Positions 1 to 12,400 of a DNA stretch of 64,000 bases are shown here, in pieces. How positions within the stretch are numbered: the stretch's first letter is position 1; each line of letters starts with the position of its first letter. Source of the stretch: Scilla litardierei. Lineage: Eukaryota; Streptophyta; Magnoliopsida; Asparagales; Asparagaceae. Made by a program: the position numbers and the translations under genes. The stretch lies in the NCBI GenBank assembly GCA_030789695.1, contig CM061139.1:5657878-5721877 (forward strand), written 5' to 3'. A model generated the notes under the pieces. It was not told where the DNA came from, did not search any database, and saw only the letters and a program-made list of their open reading frames with translations.

Positions 1-70
1 GATGGAGGAGACTCTGAAGTTGATCCTTGACGAGATCAAGGAATTGAAGAAAAATGGAGGATCTTCATGA
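1..70 (+). CDS. C-terminal end of a retroelement ORF (partial)
   Basis: The window opens inside a reading frame that ends in the TGA at 68-70. The last 22 residues from a Met at base 2 are charged and heptad-like (Leu/Ile alternating with Glu/Lys), as in the end of a coiled coil. It lies about 500 bp upstream of a polypurine tract and LTR. By comparison with the complete SIRE-type element at 43233-55726 it would be the tail of the extra env-like 3' ORF. That assignment is by position only, because the rest of the gene is outside the window. Confidence 0.45.
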   Translation, partial: MEETLKLILDEIKELKKNGGSS

Positions 71-573
71 ACTGGCTTATTTGGTTTCTAAAACAATGGG
101 TCTTTGAAAACATTTTTCGCTGGTCTGTAATAACTGTACTATGTTGTGGTGTTTGAACTTATGCTTATGGTTTGATATGCTTTGATATGCTTTGACATGC
201 TTTGAATTGCTTTATTATGTCATACATATCTACTAACTTTGTTTTGCATAAAATTATCTAGAAATATCTTGAAATATTTTGAATTTTCTTGATTGAAGAA
301 TTCTCTCCAACTGTTAAATATTTGTTGAATATAGTTGTGTTGCTTATGGTTGTAATGTTCAACATATTTTTTTGTCATCTTTTTTATTGATAACAAGGGG
401 GGAAAGGGGTAAATGCAAAAATGAGAATGAATATCTTGTTATGCTAACCGGCTTTGATGCAGGGGGAGCACCTCATCTAAGCAGAGGGAGTAAGTTATCT
501 TACTCGATATTTTATTTAGCTAATTTATTCATTCTATTTTTCATTTGGGTGTCATCATCAAAAAGGGGGAGAG
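71..573 (+). other. Non-coding spacer with G-rich tracts and the polypurine tract
   Basis: This is the 3' untranslated part of the first copia element. It contains G-rich purine tracts at about 398-408 and 461-468. The true polypurine tract is at 560-573 (AAAAAGGGGGAGAG), directly before the LTR's TG. The same succession of decoy tracts is seen in the SIRE element at 42937-43232. The 85-codon plus frame at 372-629 runs through the tract into the LTR and is not a gene. Confidence 0.7.
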
Positions 574-2289
574 TGATGGGAAATCGAATCCCACCCCTAA
601 GTGGTTTTGATGATGAACACACCAAATGATGTTAGTGTACTAATTACACTCCAACTTAAGTGTGCACGTTGTGCAATTGATAGCTTTATGCATATCCTGA
701 AGAAAGCTCAACCACACTTGGAAGACGGAGACGAATTTGCAAGCTCTACATAAAGCACAAGTATAGCTCAATAATGAAGCTCATGCAAGTGCTCTAGCTT
801 AATGAAGAAGAGCTCAAATTCAAGAGAAGTACGCATCTACTGCAAACATCTGATCGGCTTCCTGGAGATCTCATCTTGGTATAGTGTGTGAGTATGTTTC
901 TTTAGGACTATGTTAAAGCCAAGCAAATATTGTGCGCACACACACAAAATGATTTTAAAAGCAAAAACATTTATAAATGTTTTTAAACTCTTGAGAGCAT
1001 TAGCTAGTTGGTTTAATTCTTAGAAACCAAACTCCAAAACCCAGGAGTTGATTACACATCTTGACTAGCTGAGTTTCAGTGAAAAGTGCTCTGGGAATAG
1101 ACTGCCAAAGGAGGGAATCGACTACCAACTGAGCAGAATTTATCATTGAAATTCTCTGGGAGTCGATTACCTCAAGTAGGGAGTCAACTACCAGCTGTTG
1201 TTTTTCTTCTGCGTTTTGACTTCCCGATTTCACTCCTCTTCCTCATTTAAAGGACCAAAAGTCAAACATTTTTTGAAATTTTAATTCCCTTATGAAACTC
1301 AATAAATAAAGCTTTTGAGATCATTTCAGAACACATAATCTCTATATTCTCTCTTGAGCTGAATTCTGTTCTAAAGATCTCTCATCGCTCTATTGATCTC
1401 AATGTTTATAGCCAATTCTGTTTTTTAAATTGTGATCTCAGTTCTTACTCTGAAATTATTTTTTTTTGAGATCTATATTTTATTTTGGCTATTTTTAAAA
1501 TTGGTTTTTAAAATTCCTTACGCTTTAATTTCATTCTTGAAAAGATTTCTGAAAACAAGAGATCTAGATCACAACAAATCTCATCATAGTCCTTGTGTGT
1601 TCTAAAGATCAATTTAAATTTTTTTAGCCACATAAACGCACAAATTGCAATATTTATCTTGGCTATAGAATTTTAGGTGTAAACCAATCTCCATCAAATA
1701 TTGTGGAGAATTTGATTTTTATTTCTATTCGGTCTTCCCCTTTGTGATAAGGGACGGTGTAAATAGTAGACAAGTCTATGTGGTTGGAAAATCTTAGTTA
1801 AAGCTGGGTCGTTGGAATTCCTAACGGTTGAAGTTAGGTAATTGTATTGCCAAGGCAATATTGGATAAATCTTGTACTGGATTGGTCATGGACTGGACGT
1901 ACCTGGGTTGCGGGGAACCAGGATAAAATCGCTTGTCTTTGCATTTGCTTTTCTGTGATTGTTTATATTTCTTGTACAATCATTTTTTTTGCTAATCTTA
2001 TATCTTTCTAATTTCTTGTTCATTTATTATTTCAAAGATTAATTGTTTATTTCCACAGTGTAAAGATCTCTTTGTAAAGATCTCTTATCTGATTGTAATC
2101 ATATCTCTTTTATATTTATTGTAAGATTACTTTGTTGATTAAGAACTAAGCGTAGATCACTCTAGTTTGTTTCTTAGGCAACATTAGAAGGGTTTTATTT
2201 GCTATTGTTATACAATCGAAAAAGTTTATTATTTGTACAACACTATTCAACCCCCCTTCTAGTGTCGTTACCATCTATAAGATCTAACA
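574..2289 (+). repeat. 3' LTR of a SIRE-type copia element (1716 bp)
   Basis: It begins TGATGGG directly after a polypurine tract and ends with CA at 2288-2289, after a C-rich stretch that resembles the end of the younger LTRs (44936-44975). No primer-binding site follows, so this is a 3' LTR. Near 1040-1200 it has several copies of a GTCGATTACC/GTCGACTACC-like motif, a looser relative of the inverted repeats in the younger SIRE LTR. Its last 472 bp (1818-2289) recur at 40430-40901 as part of a segmental duplication. The 5' partner LTR is outside the window, so its target duplication cannot be tested. Confidence 0.7.
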
Positions 2290-2593
2290 CCACCAAGATG
2301 TTGGGAAGGAAAGTGGGGCCATTGAAGACTTTGAGCAAGATTGTCATAAGTGAGATGGATGTTGATACCATTAACCTTGGTATCAAGGAAAACGGGGCCA
2401 CCTTTCCCTACCACAACCACGTTGGAATAAAATTCCTTGACGAGAGTGAGATAGTATGAAATTGTGTCACACCAAAGATGGAAGAAAGAGACGGGTTGGA
2501 GAAGGTTATGGAGGTTGTAATTGATGATGACCGTATTGGTAAATTTAATGGCACGTTCCAGGAAGAGAGAGTCTCTTTGGACGGTTGCGACCG
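1818..2593. repeat. Segmental duplication, left end of copy 1
   Basis: These 776 bp match 40430-41205 at a constant offset of 38612 with only scattered substitutions (for example C/T near 2267, A/G near 2553). The block crosses the LTR end at 2289 into unrelated flanking DNA, so it is a duplication of the locus rather than another element insertion. The match starts at TTCCTAACGG. It stops at the hexamer CGACCG (2588-2593), where copy 2 switches into SIRE sequence. Confidence 0.9.
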
Positions 2594-2753
2594 GATTTGG
2601 ACGACGAGGAAGGCGAGGATTCGAAGAGGAAGCCATTAAAGAAGGATGAAGGACTCCAAAAGAGAATTTGTGGGATCTTTCTATGAAAATAGAGGATTTT
2701 CGGCTATATTGTGCCTTGGGTTTTCTCTTGGTGAAGAGGAAGAGCCATGCCAA
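2290..2753 (-). pseudogene. Retroelement protein fragment, plant transposon-protein-like domain
   Basis: An open minus-strand frame of about 150 codons lies just outside the LTR. Its central part has the pattern leucine-valine, then KEFYSNV, then a GINIHLTYDNLA-type segment. This resembles the domain often annotated in plant retroelements as putative plant transposon protein (family recalled from memory, not searched). The env-like ORF of the SIRE element at 51312-53045 shows the same layout (LVKLFYAN, then a hydrophobic ILGI segment). No start or complete domain is visible. It is the DNA into which the LTR element at 574-2289 inserted. The first part is duplicated at 40902-41205. Confidence 0.4.
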
Positions 2754-3373
2754 AAACCGAATTAAAAAATTCCTAATAACTTCTAGGAATGGTTGTAGAA
2801 CTTCTGCAATGATTTATGGAAGAAAAACGAGCAAAAATTGCGCAAAACAATGTTCAGAAATAGGCTGTTCTTCGGAAATCTACAGCGATTGGTCGACTAG
2901 GCCTCGACATAAGTCGACTAGTCGGGGTCTGATTCCGATCAATTTAGGAAGAGACAAAATTAATTCAAAATTTAAATTTTAAAAATAAATTTCGATCAAC
3001 GAGTAATGTCAGAATTTGTACATGTGTAAGTGACTTTGACTAAGTGTAAGTACTTTTGTGTACTTTGAAAAAGATGGAAGTGACAACACGCTGTGTACTT
3101 TGATTCTTTTTTGTCCTTGTGTGTGAGAGGGAAAGTTCAAAATTTTAAAAAGTTGGTTGCCATCTAAATTTGGAATGATCAGCATTATTTAAAAAAATTT
3201 ATTATAAAATATTTTTCATCATTCATATAGTATATATATATTAATATTTTTATGTATTAGTCGACCAGGTAAGTGTGCTAGTCGAACAAGTATGAAATAA
3301 ATTAGAAAAAATACAGAAAAATTATATAATGAAAATAATTCAATATGTAATAATAAGATATAGTTAAAATTTT
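2754..3373. other. Non-coding AT-rich spacer with GTCGAC palindrome remnants
   Basis: I see no credible gene here. Palindrome-like GTCGACTAG/CTAGTCG elements occur at about 2893-2925 and 3260-3290. They resemble degraded versions of the inverted-repeat core in the young SIRE LTRs, so part of this stretch may be an old LTR or 3' region of the minus-strand copia that follows. A TGTGTACTTTG-like word is repeated near 3030-3100. In copy 2 of the duplication this interval is missing. Confidence 0.4.
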
Positions 3374-6066
3374 GATTCACTAACTATTCCAAGTTCTCTC
3401 CTAAGTTTTAGAAAAGTTTCTTCTTTAAGAGGCTTAGTAAGCATATCGACGATCGGATTCTTAGTGTATATATATATATATATATATACTTTAAAATAAT
3501 TTCACCTTTTTGGACATGATCATCAAAAAAGTGATGGCATATATCTATGTGTTTAGTGTGTGCATGATGTATCGGATTTTTGAATAAGTTTATAGCACTA
3601 GTGCTATCACACATAATAGGACATGTGTTACACTTAATACCATAATCTAAAATTGTTTGTTTCATCCATAAAATCTGTGCACATGCTAAGCTAGCGAAAA
3701 TATATTCCACTTCAGTAGTTGAGAAAGAAACATATTTTTTTCTTACTAAACCATGATACTAATGCATAACCAAAAAAGTGACAAGTACCACTAGTATTTT
3801 TACGATCAGATTTGCAACCAGCAAAATCTGTAGCACTATATGAAACTAAATCAAATGAATTTGACTTTGGATAAAATAAACCAAAATCAGATGTATGTTT
3901 GATATACCTAATTATTCTTTTGACAGTAATCAAATGAGATACCTTGAGATCAGATTGATATCTAGCACATATACAAACAGAAAACATAATATCTGGTCTA
4001 ATAGCTGTAAGATAAAGTAACGATCGAATCATACCTCGATATAGTGTTTGATCAATACTCTTACCATTTAGATCCTTGTCAAGATTTGATGAAGTACCCA
4101 TTGGAGTATGTTTCTCTATAGAATTCTCTAATCCAAATCGTTTGATGAGTTCCCTTATATATTTACTCTAGTGTATAAATATACCTTCATTTGTTTGATT
4201 TGAAGTCCACGGAAATAGGTTAATTCACCCATGTGATTCATCTCAAATTCATTCTGCATTTCCTTAGAAAATTCTTGACAAAGAAAATCATTAGTAGAAC
4301 CAAAACTTATATCTACATATATTTGTATAATGATAACATCAGAATTTATATGTTTAGTAAATAAGGTAGAATCTATCTTTCCAATAGAATAACCAGATTT
4401 TAACAAAAAGTTCTTCAATCATTATACCAAGCATGTGGTGCTTATTTTATTCCATATAAAGCTTTCTTTAACTTGAAAACATGATTATCCAAACTTTCAT
4501 GTTGAAATCCAAGTGGTTGTTCTACATAGACTTCTTCCTTAATTATACTATTTAGAAATGTGCTTTTAACATCCATTTGATATAACTTAAAATCCTTATA
4601 ACATGCATATGCTAAAAGCATTCTAATAGATTCTAATCTTGCTACAGGTGCATTGGTTTCATCATAATATATTCCTTCTTCTTGATTATAACCTTGTACA
4701 ACTAATCTAGCCTTATTTATAATTACTTGTCCAGATTCATCCAATTTATTCTTAAATACCCACTTAGTTCCTATAAGAGGATGATCTGAAGGTTTAGGTA
4801 CTAATTTCCAGACATAATTCCTTTTGAATTGATTAAGTTCCTCCTGCATTGCTATAATTCATGAACTACCTTTACATGCTTCATTAACATTCTTTGGTTC
4901 TATGGATGATATGAATGCAAAATGAGTCATTTATTCTATTTGTGATCTAGTTCTTACTCTATCAGAAATATCTCCAATAACTAGATCATGTGGATGATTA
5001 GGAATTTCAACAAATGCTTTAGGAAGACTTGTATTAACATGAATTTGTTCAGAAATGGAATTAGTAGTATCATTATCGTCATACAATTTAGTGTTTTCTA
5101 ATGAACTAGTGATAGATATTGAATCTTCTTCATCAATAGGTGTGATTGGTATATAATTTCCATCAAAGCTTACATGAAGAGATTCCTCAAAACATAATGT
5201 TATTTTATTATAAATCATATATGCTTTACTACGTGTAGAATATCCTACAAAAATACATTCCTCAGATTTAGAATCAAACTTATCTAATGAATCATTAGTG
5301 TTAAGAATAAAACATTTACAACCAAAAACTTTAAAATATGATACACAAGGAATACGATTATAGAAAAGTTCAAAACAAGTTTTATTGAGTTGTGGTCTTA
5401 CCAAAATTCTATTCAACACATAACATGCAGTAGCAATAGTTTCTACCGAAAAATATTTTGGTTAAGAACTATCATATAACATGGTTCTAGCACATTCTTG
5501 TAATGTTTTATTTTTTCTTTCAACTACACCATTTTGTGGTGTGGCTTTATGAAAAAAACATTATGAGTTATGCCATGTTTATTACAAAATTTTGAAAATA
5601 ATTCATTTTCAAATTCTCCACCATGATCACTACGAATAGTAATAATGGATGAAGATTTTAATATTTGAATTCTTTAACAAAATATTGTAAATTCTTCAAA
5701 TGCGTCATTTTTATGTTTCAAAAATAATACTCGAGTATATCTTGAAAAATCATCAACAATCACAAATGCATATTTATTGTCATTTAAAGAAGCTATCCTA
5801 GAAGGACCAAATAAATCTAAATGTAAAAGTTCAAGTAGTCTTTTAGTAGAAATAACATCATTCAATTTAAAAGAGGATTTATGCATTTTCCTTGTTGACA
5901 TGCATCACAAAATTGTGCGTGATAAAAGATATATTAGGCATTCCAGAAACTAACTTTTGTTTAGAAATACGTGACAAATGATTAAATTTAGTATGTCCAA
6001 AACGTTTATGCCATAATAATGTGTTGTCTGTGGATGATAGTAAACAATGATCATTTGAAGTTATTC
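3374..6066 (-). pseudogene. Ty1/copia (SIRE-like) pol, degenerate, minus strand
   Basis: Reading on the minus strand, the order is: GAG-pre-integrase zinc motif (WHKRFGH, about 6015), integrase core (LDLFGP, DDFSRYT; 5674-5901), post-integrase segment ([11 protein letters not shown]; 4931-5419), reverse transcriptase (GTKWVFKNK, ARLVVQGYNQEEG, QMDVKSTFLN; 4442-4849), the next RT piece with IYVDISFG where YVDD is expected (4155-4418), the RT end with SRPD-like motifs (3712-4101), and RNase H ending in the RRELGI motif near 3385. Several stops and frameshifts split it, and a short TA repeat interrupts the RNase H part at 3465-3489. No gag, protease or LTRs remain; the TA microsatellite replaces the upstream part. 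Bases 4685-6066 are duplicated at 55727-57108 (offset 51042). Confidence 0.9.
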
Positions 6067-6218
6067 TCATGCATAATATGTATATATATATATGTGTGTA
6101 TATATGTATATACGTATATACATATATATATATGTATATACATGTATACATATGTAAATATGTATATACGTATATACATATATACATACATATATACATG
6201 TATATACATATCTATGTA
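6067..6218. repeat. TA-rich microsatellite, copy 1 left part
   Basis: This is a run of TATATG/TATACA/TACGTA variants with many purine-pyrimidine alternations. It matches 57109-57264. It is the insertion target of Helitron 1 (cut between A6218 and T16417) and, further right, of the LINE. The short Tyr/Ile-rich frames across it are translated repeat, not genes. Confidence 0.9.
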
Positions 6219-6248
6219 CTAGTCATAACCCGTGCCCATAGGGCACGG
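6219..6248 (-). other. Helitron 1 3' terminus: hairpin plus CTAG
   Basis: On the minus strand an 8-bp stem CCGTGCCC / GGGCACGG with a 3-nt loop (6230-6248) is followed after a short spacer by the terminal CTAG (6222-6219). Such a hairpin about 10 nt before CTRR marks the end of rolling-circle transfer in Helitrons. Confidence 0.9.
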
Positions 6249-9040
6249 TTCATTTAGTATATCCCCCCTAAAAATTCTTTTTTCCACAATATTAAAGCAC
6301 AATAATTGTTATTTAATTCTCTCATAAATGTTAGTTACGCTAGAATTTACTTCTCACTTAGAATTTAGTTCCCACAAAAATTTTAGTTCTTCCTAAAATT
6401 TAGTTTCCTCCCGATTTAACGTGTGCCCTAAAGACATGATTCATTTAAAACATTTCCCCCTAAAAATCATAGATTCACTAATTTTAAAAGAACAACAATA
6501 ATTAAATAGCAATAATTATTTTTACCCCCATAAATTTTAGTCTCCCACAAAATTTAGTTCAACCGTTAATTTAAAATATTCCAACCTCAAAATTTTAGTC
6601 ATATCACGTGCCCTTAGAGGAGGTTAATTTAAAATAAATTAAAATTTCACATCAAAATTTTGTATTCCCGAATTTTAAAAGAAAAGTAATAATTAAAGCG
6701 CAATAATTTTTATTTAGTTCTCCAAAAATTTAAGTTAACCTCAAATTTTACTTATATTGTAAATTTGAGTAAGAAAAGAAGAAGAAAAGAACATCATTTT
6801 ATCCAACCTACTTAAAGATTTAGTGCTTCCCTTCTTTCGGTTGGGGCTGTGAGAAAGACCAAGTTGTTTAAATAGATGCTAACATGTATAACTCTTGGAA
6901 CCTGTGATGGATTGTGAAATTTGGGATTGAAATTATGCAAATTAAATGACAAATGTACCATAGTATATCTATACCATCAGTATTTAGGATTTTTGACACA
7001 AATGTGAGATTAATGTATGCTATTATGTATAATTTCTGATAATTAAAGGCACTTGCAATGATCACTTGATCCGTTGATAACCAATGGATTATTGCTTCAA
7101 GCATAAGCATAACAATCATGATTTATGCAAACTACAAAACCCATCACCTGCTTCAATATCCTCATGTAATGATACTGCACTACATGTCAGATCTATTATA
7201 GATACTTAGCTGAATAATCTGGAAATCATAAATGTCAGTTCGTGATATGTCATAATACATAAAAATGAATGGGAATCCAAGAGATAGCCATTCTCCCTAG
7301 AGACATATCTTAATTCTATTGTTACTTCATACACATTAATTTAAGGGTAAAAATAGAAGCCAAAATCTTAGAATCTAAATCTAAAAACCTCAAGCTCTGG
7401 CTTCCATTTACTATTCATTCAGGTCAAAAGTTGATTTTAAAATTTTTTAATTTGCAGGAATTTAAAAAAAAAGAGGGTATGTAAAACATTAGCTCTTTTG
7501 CAAAAAGAAACCCCAGCTTTGAATTAAAGTAAGGGATGGACGATAGCTTCCTTCTAACCGTCATGGAAACCGAACTAACATTCTTGAAAATTTCTGGAAG
7601 TGAATGAACACCTGGGAAGCAAAACAACAAAACAACAAAGGATTAATTAACGATCATATCCTAAATCCTGGCCAAGGATGAGGCATCAGACTTTGTCTCA
7701 AACGCCAGCATTTGACAAAAGAAAAAGGTTCCTCACAATGAAAAGGAGAAAAAAGAGAATCATCATCAATGCAACCATATCATCTTCTGAGGAGATTCGA
7801 TCAATATTATGCACCTATATGAAACTCGACACACATCTGTTACATCTTTGCCAATAGTCCAGTTCATATAAATGGATGCACTCATGCAAGAACACAATTC
7901 CATATAACATTTGCTTATTAACAAAGAGAGATTAGTGTTATGCACCAGCAACAGAGATTAGTTCCAAAAGAGTTCGAATTGGATTCCATTGCTAGTAAAA
8001 ATGAGCACATACACAAATCACAAATCATAAAAAACCATTGAAGTCTCAAAAACATAATTTCAGAGAAAACCCATCATGATTGAATTCCATCCCAAAGTTT
8101 CATATTCTATTCCTGAGAAAGAAACAAAAATAATCAAATACAAATCAAATTTTGCCTCAACTTCCTGATAAAGAAACAAATATATTTTCTCATTATCCTA
8201 TCAGATAACTAAACTCGTCAGATCAAATTTAAATAGCTACAATGCATTTTCACCAAATGGTCTAATGTTTGCATTTGTGTCTCCTAGTTAGAATGGCGAA
8301 TTGGGTGCATGTTACTGTTTTTGTATGCAACCTTTTTTAATTTTTTTCCTGTTAATTAAGTGTAGTGATACTATTAATTTGACAGAGAAACCAATTTGAC
8401 ATTCTTATTATTGAGATGGCAACCAATTTGACATTCTAAAACTTTAAGGAACAAAAATGTGATGCAAACTTGGAAATTTGCTAAAAAGTTTTGGCTTGGA
8501 TTTGTTAGGCAAAGTCATAGGTCCAATATGTGATGTCTTTAGTATTTTGTGTAGGTATATTTTATCTTGAAACTATCTTTGATCCCTTCTGACAATGGAA
8601 GCCTAGAAGTAGAACTGTTTGTAGTACCATATTTTTCTCATTATGGATCCTAATATTTTTCCTGGTTTTTGCTGGTAAGTTTGATATGTAGCATATATTC
8701 TAAATTGTAGGTGATTCTAATTCTCATAACATGTGATTGATTCAATTTTTCCAGACTGAGTGATGATCTATTAAACCATGCACACAAGCTCAGGGAATGC
8801 TGCACAGAACTGGGAAGAGATAAATTGGTTGACTGGTTACCGATAGAAACCGAAGATCAATCAGAGGCAGCAATGCGAAAGATGAAATTGGAGGTTAGAG
8901 AACTCTAGGGAACGGACATAAATGTTTCAGTCATAATTGGAGGTTGGAGTCTAAGAAAAAAAATCATTCAAGTCGGTAACTAACAAAGACCAGTCATAAT
9001 TTCTCTAAACATTTATAAACATCTAATGCTCAGAACTCAC
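6249..9040. other. Helitron 1 interior, 3' side, no recognised gene
   Basis: 6249-6800 is AT-rich with repeated TAGTTCCC/AAAATTT words, the same vocabulary as 22421-23110 in Helitron 2. From 6800 to 8750 I see only AT-rich non-coding DNA. At about 8755-8909 on the plus strand there is an exon-like stretch: a TTTTTCCAG acceptor, then about 50 open codons rich in Asp, Leu and Glu (reading LSDDLLNHAHKLRE onward). It may be a captured exon of a gene I do not recognise. Confidence 0.35.
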
Positions 9041-9479
9041 CAAGTTCATCAGGCAGATCTCCCTTGGATGTCAATACAGATAAATTAATTTTATTGAAAT
9101 CATCGCTGTAAGCAAACAGCTCCTCGGTAAACTGCTTCTTCACAAGATCCTACAAATTTTCCACAGTACAGCTCAAAATGCGTGCATTAATTTTTGCCAA
9201 ACAATTGTATAACAGCGAAAGATTTATCTTCACCTACAGCAGGAAACAATTTGGGGCCTTCAAAATGCACATCAATATAATTGACCAAATCCAGGCTCTC
9301 TCCTCTGACTTGATCTTTATGCTCTAATGCAGGATCCTACCATAAATAAACCACTGTACATAAATCCTAATTTTATTTAAAAAACCCCAACATTTTGTAG
9401 TAAAATACCTTGTTCCCAGAGTAAAACTTCTCCTTGTACCAAGCATGCCTATTTTGCAAATCAATCGGGACCAAACCCG
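9041..9479 (-). pseudogene. Captured lambda-class glutathione S-transferase fragment (three exons)
   Basis: Three minus-strand exons join in one frame with GT/AG introns: A 9479-9409, B 9336-9238, C 9149-9041. Exon A reads GLVPIDLQNRHAWYKEKFY, matching the N-terminal thioredoxin-fold part of plant GSTL proteins (LVPIDLxNRPAWYKEK). Exon B has the GESLDLVNYID motif that binds the glutathione gamma-glutamyl group and ends FEGPKLFPA. Exon C continues KKQFTEELFAYSDDFNK and ends KGDLPDELG. The catalytic-site exon upstream and the C-terminal helical domain are absent, so it cannot encode a working enzyme. It lies in the same orientation as Helitron 1, as expected for a captured gene that could be co-transcribed. 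There is no stop within the three exons, so the capture may be recent. Confidence 0.82.
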
Positions 9480-12400
9480 CTAATGATACATTGACTTGTG
9501 TTTTTGTTTTATAAATATTTTGTACTTTCATTCAAAATATAAGTTCATATTTTTGGTTTAGTTGGTGGCACATGATGAGTTGTTACTTTGGTCTTCTAGA
9601 GAAGGAAGAACTTCACTGCCTCTCAAGGATGTTTGTATTGTTTTAGTTCTTCAAAATCTGTTATCTTCTCTTTGTTTGATGTCATGGGAATTCCTCCTTT
9701 TCAATTTATGAAACAAATCTATGGTAAAAGGTTTGTCAGCAACTTGGCACTCTTGATAGAGACACATGAAAGCGAAAAGTGATTTAGCATAGTGCAGGAT
9801 TTACATATGATGGCTTTTAAGTTGTATTATGGTGTGACAAAATTTAACATTGTTTCAAATTAAATATAGGAACATTAAAGTTCTTTTATTTTATTTATAT
9901 TCACAATTCATCTTGGGCTTAAATTGTTCCTAAGAACTGCAAGGGAAGTATGTATGCACTAAATATCTTGCATGAAAAACATTCATTTATTCATATCCTT
10001 TGAATTTAATTTTGTTATCAGGTTATTTTGTACTAATAGAAATTTGGGTTTTGTGCATTGCATATTTAGTCTATTTCAGAGAGAAGGCAGTATTCCATTG
10101 CTGGTTTTATGAAGCAAAGCTGATTGATGATGTTTTCGAGTCTACATCTTGCTTGCGTATATGGTCATGTCTACTTCTATGCACACACAATATTTTCATC
10201 TATATTGTCCTTTAAGTCTCAAATGCAGGTATTGTACATATAAGTAGCAAGAGGGGTCTTACCATCCATCTTATGCTCGGTGTGCCGGAAAGGCCTCGAT
10301 GATGCTTTATGAAATAAGTTTGGTGAGTAAACTTGTATCTTGAGGGCTCTGTAGGTAAAGAATAAACTGAGTTATGCTTAAAGAAGCAAACTTCTTCAAA
10401 TATAAATACCTTGTTAGGATGCATTTTGGTAATCGAACTTGCCATTAGAAAATTGACTTTCTAGCGAGGCAATCTCAGCTTCCCAAGCTTTCCATTTCCT
10501 CATCTATTAGTTAAAGATTAACAATTCGTTGAGCATGTTTTTTTTATTTATGGAAATTTTGAGTTTATTTTTGAGTCATAATTTTATGAATTTAGAAAAG
10601 CTTTGTTTTTTAGTAGATAACTTACTTGTGTTATTCCTAAAGCCATTCTGATGACATTATAGAGAGAATGAAACACAATGTGTACAAAGATGAACATATG
10701 CAACTGATGGAATCCACATTGCGAGAACAACAAAAAAAATCAACAAATTTGATGTTAAAAATGCAACCCCTTAAGAGTTTTTTTAATTAAATCAAGGTTA
10801 CAGCTATTGGGAAACAGTAATAAAGTTATGACAATGGAGAAGATGTATGTATAAGATATGCTTATATTAATTTTCATCTTTGTGCATTTCTTACCCATTG
10901 AGCATAAGCAGGATTACTCCTACCCTCTTAGCTATTGTCTATTACTAAGAATTTCATTTATCAGGTCAGAACATTTTAAAGACGTGTAACTTCTCTAATC
11001 ACAAAAACAATGCGCCACCAAGATCCTGAATACCCTCATTTGTCTATGTTCATGATAAAATTACAGTGAAGTACACTGAAGTTAAACACAATAAAATGTA
11101 ATAGATATAAAATTCCTAAGGGAAAAAAGTGCAGATTCAATTTTTAGTCTGAAAAACAGCACTTAACAAATGATTTAGCAGCAAAGGGTTATGAAAAGAT
11201 AGGGTAAAAGATAGACAAAAGATGGAAAAAGGGCTATAATTTCAATTAAGAGAAATGCAAGATGGATTTGTACTTAGTTTTTCGTAGTTAGAAGAAAAAA
11301 ATGATCCTCATATAAAGATTGATCTACAGAAGATATCTCAACATAAAGAAGGCTCCACAAATAAAATTTATTATCTTTCAAAGACCTCTAACATGTCATC
11401 CATTCCTGAGAATATTCTAATCGTGTATTCACCAAAAAAGGAAATAACATGAAAGTTTCATTACCCAATTGGCGTCTATGTTGTGATCTCAGACATAGAA
11501 TTCTACAGTTTTAAATATTTGCAAATAACGTTTCAACAGTTTATAAAATCTAATAATTGTTGCATGGTCCCATAACCATGGCCTTCACGGTTCCTCTCAT
11601 ATATTTATCACAACAACATGCAAGAAATGTGTTATGAAATTGAAAATCGCATTACCTCCTCATTGCAACATGCAAGAAATTGAAGATCAAGGGTCCATCT
11701 ATCTTGTGGTACTGTTCAGAATATGACATCATAAAATGTGAATGTGTTTTAACCCTCAAGAATTCCAACTAAAGAACTTATTGGCTGAGATTATAGAGCT
11801 AAATGCAAGGGCAAAGAATGCAGGAACGACAGGGCAAAGTCATTGCTTCCAAAGTCCAAAAACCAATCACCGTTTCAGGAGGCTGTTGACGATGATGCAG
11901 ACATCAAAAGATAGGCTAGTATCTGTAATGATACATGGCTTTTCAGAGCTTTACAGTCTTCAACACCAACTAATAATTATTACTTAAAATGAAAACATTA
12001 CTGTGATTTTATGATTTATATTCAGTTCTTTTCACATTTAAAATGAAGATAAATTTTCCCTACCAAGAGCTCAAAATTAATATTTTGAGTTCAAATGGTT
12101 AGTGTTTTTTTCATAATTGTTTTATTTGATGGCAGCAGCTGACATCACCTATAAACTTTGATTCCCATTTGCTAATGTATAGGGAAAAATCACGCTTAAC
12201 ATAAGCATTTGATGTTACCTAGTTCACAATATATATGTAAATGAATGGTTCTTGATAAATGCACAGATCAGAAGCACCATAGCTTGAAATATTTGGAAAA
12301 TTGTTGAAACTGGAATTTGGTCAGCACCATGGTAAACTCTTCCAGATATTTTGAAAGATTATAAAATAAATTGTTGGAATAAAGATGTAGATAATATTGG

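Noticed and set aside
1000..1233. 77-codon minus frame in the old LTR
   Set aside because: It lies wholly within the LTR and reflects the repeated GTCGATTACC-like motif.
2199..2459. 86-codon plus frame shared by both duplicate copies (also 40811-41071)
   Set aside because: It crosses the LTR end and is antisense to a more plausible retroelement frame; conservation only reflects the duplication.
6019..6257. Tyr/Ile-rich frames over the TA repeats (also 57061-57340 and 63011-63349)
   Set aside because: Translations of the microsatellite; they have no non-repeat content beyond element edges.
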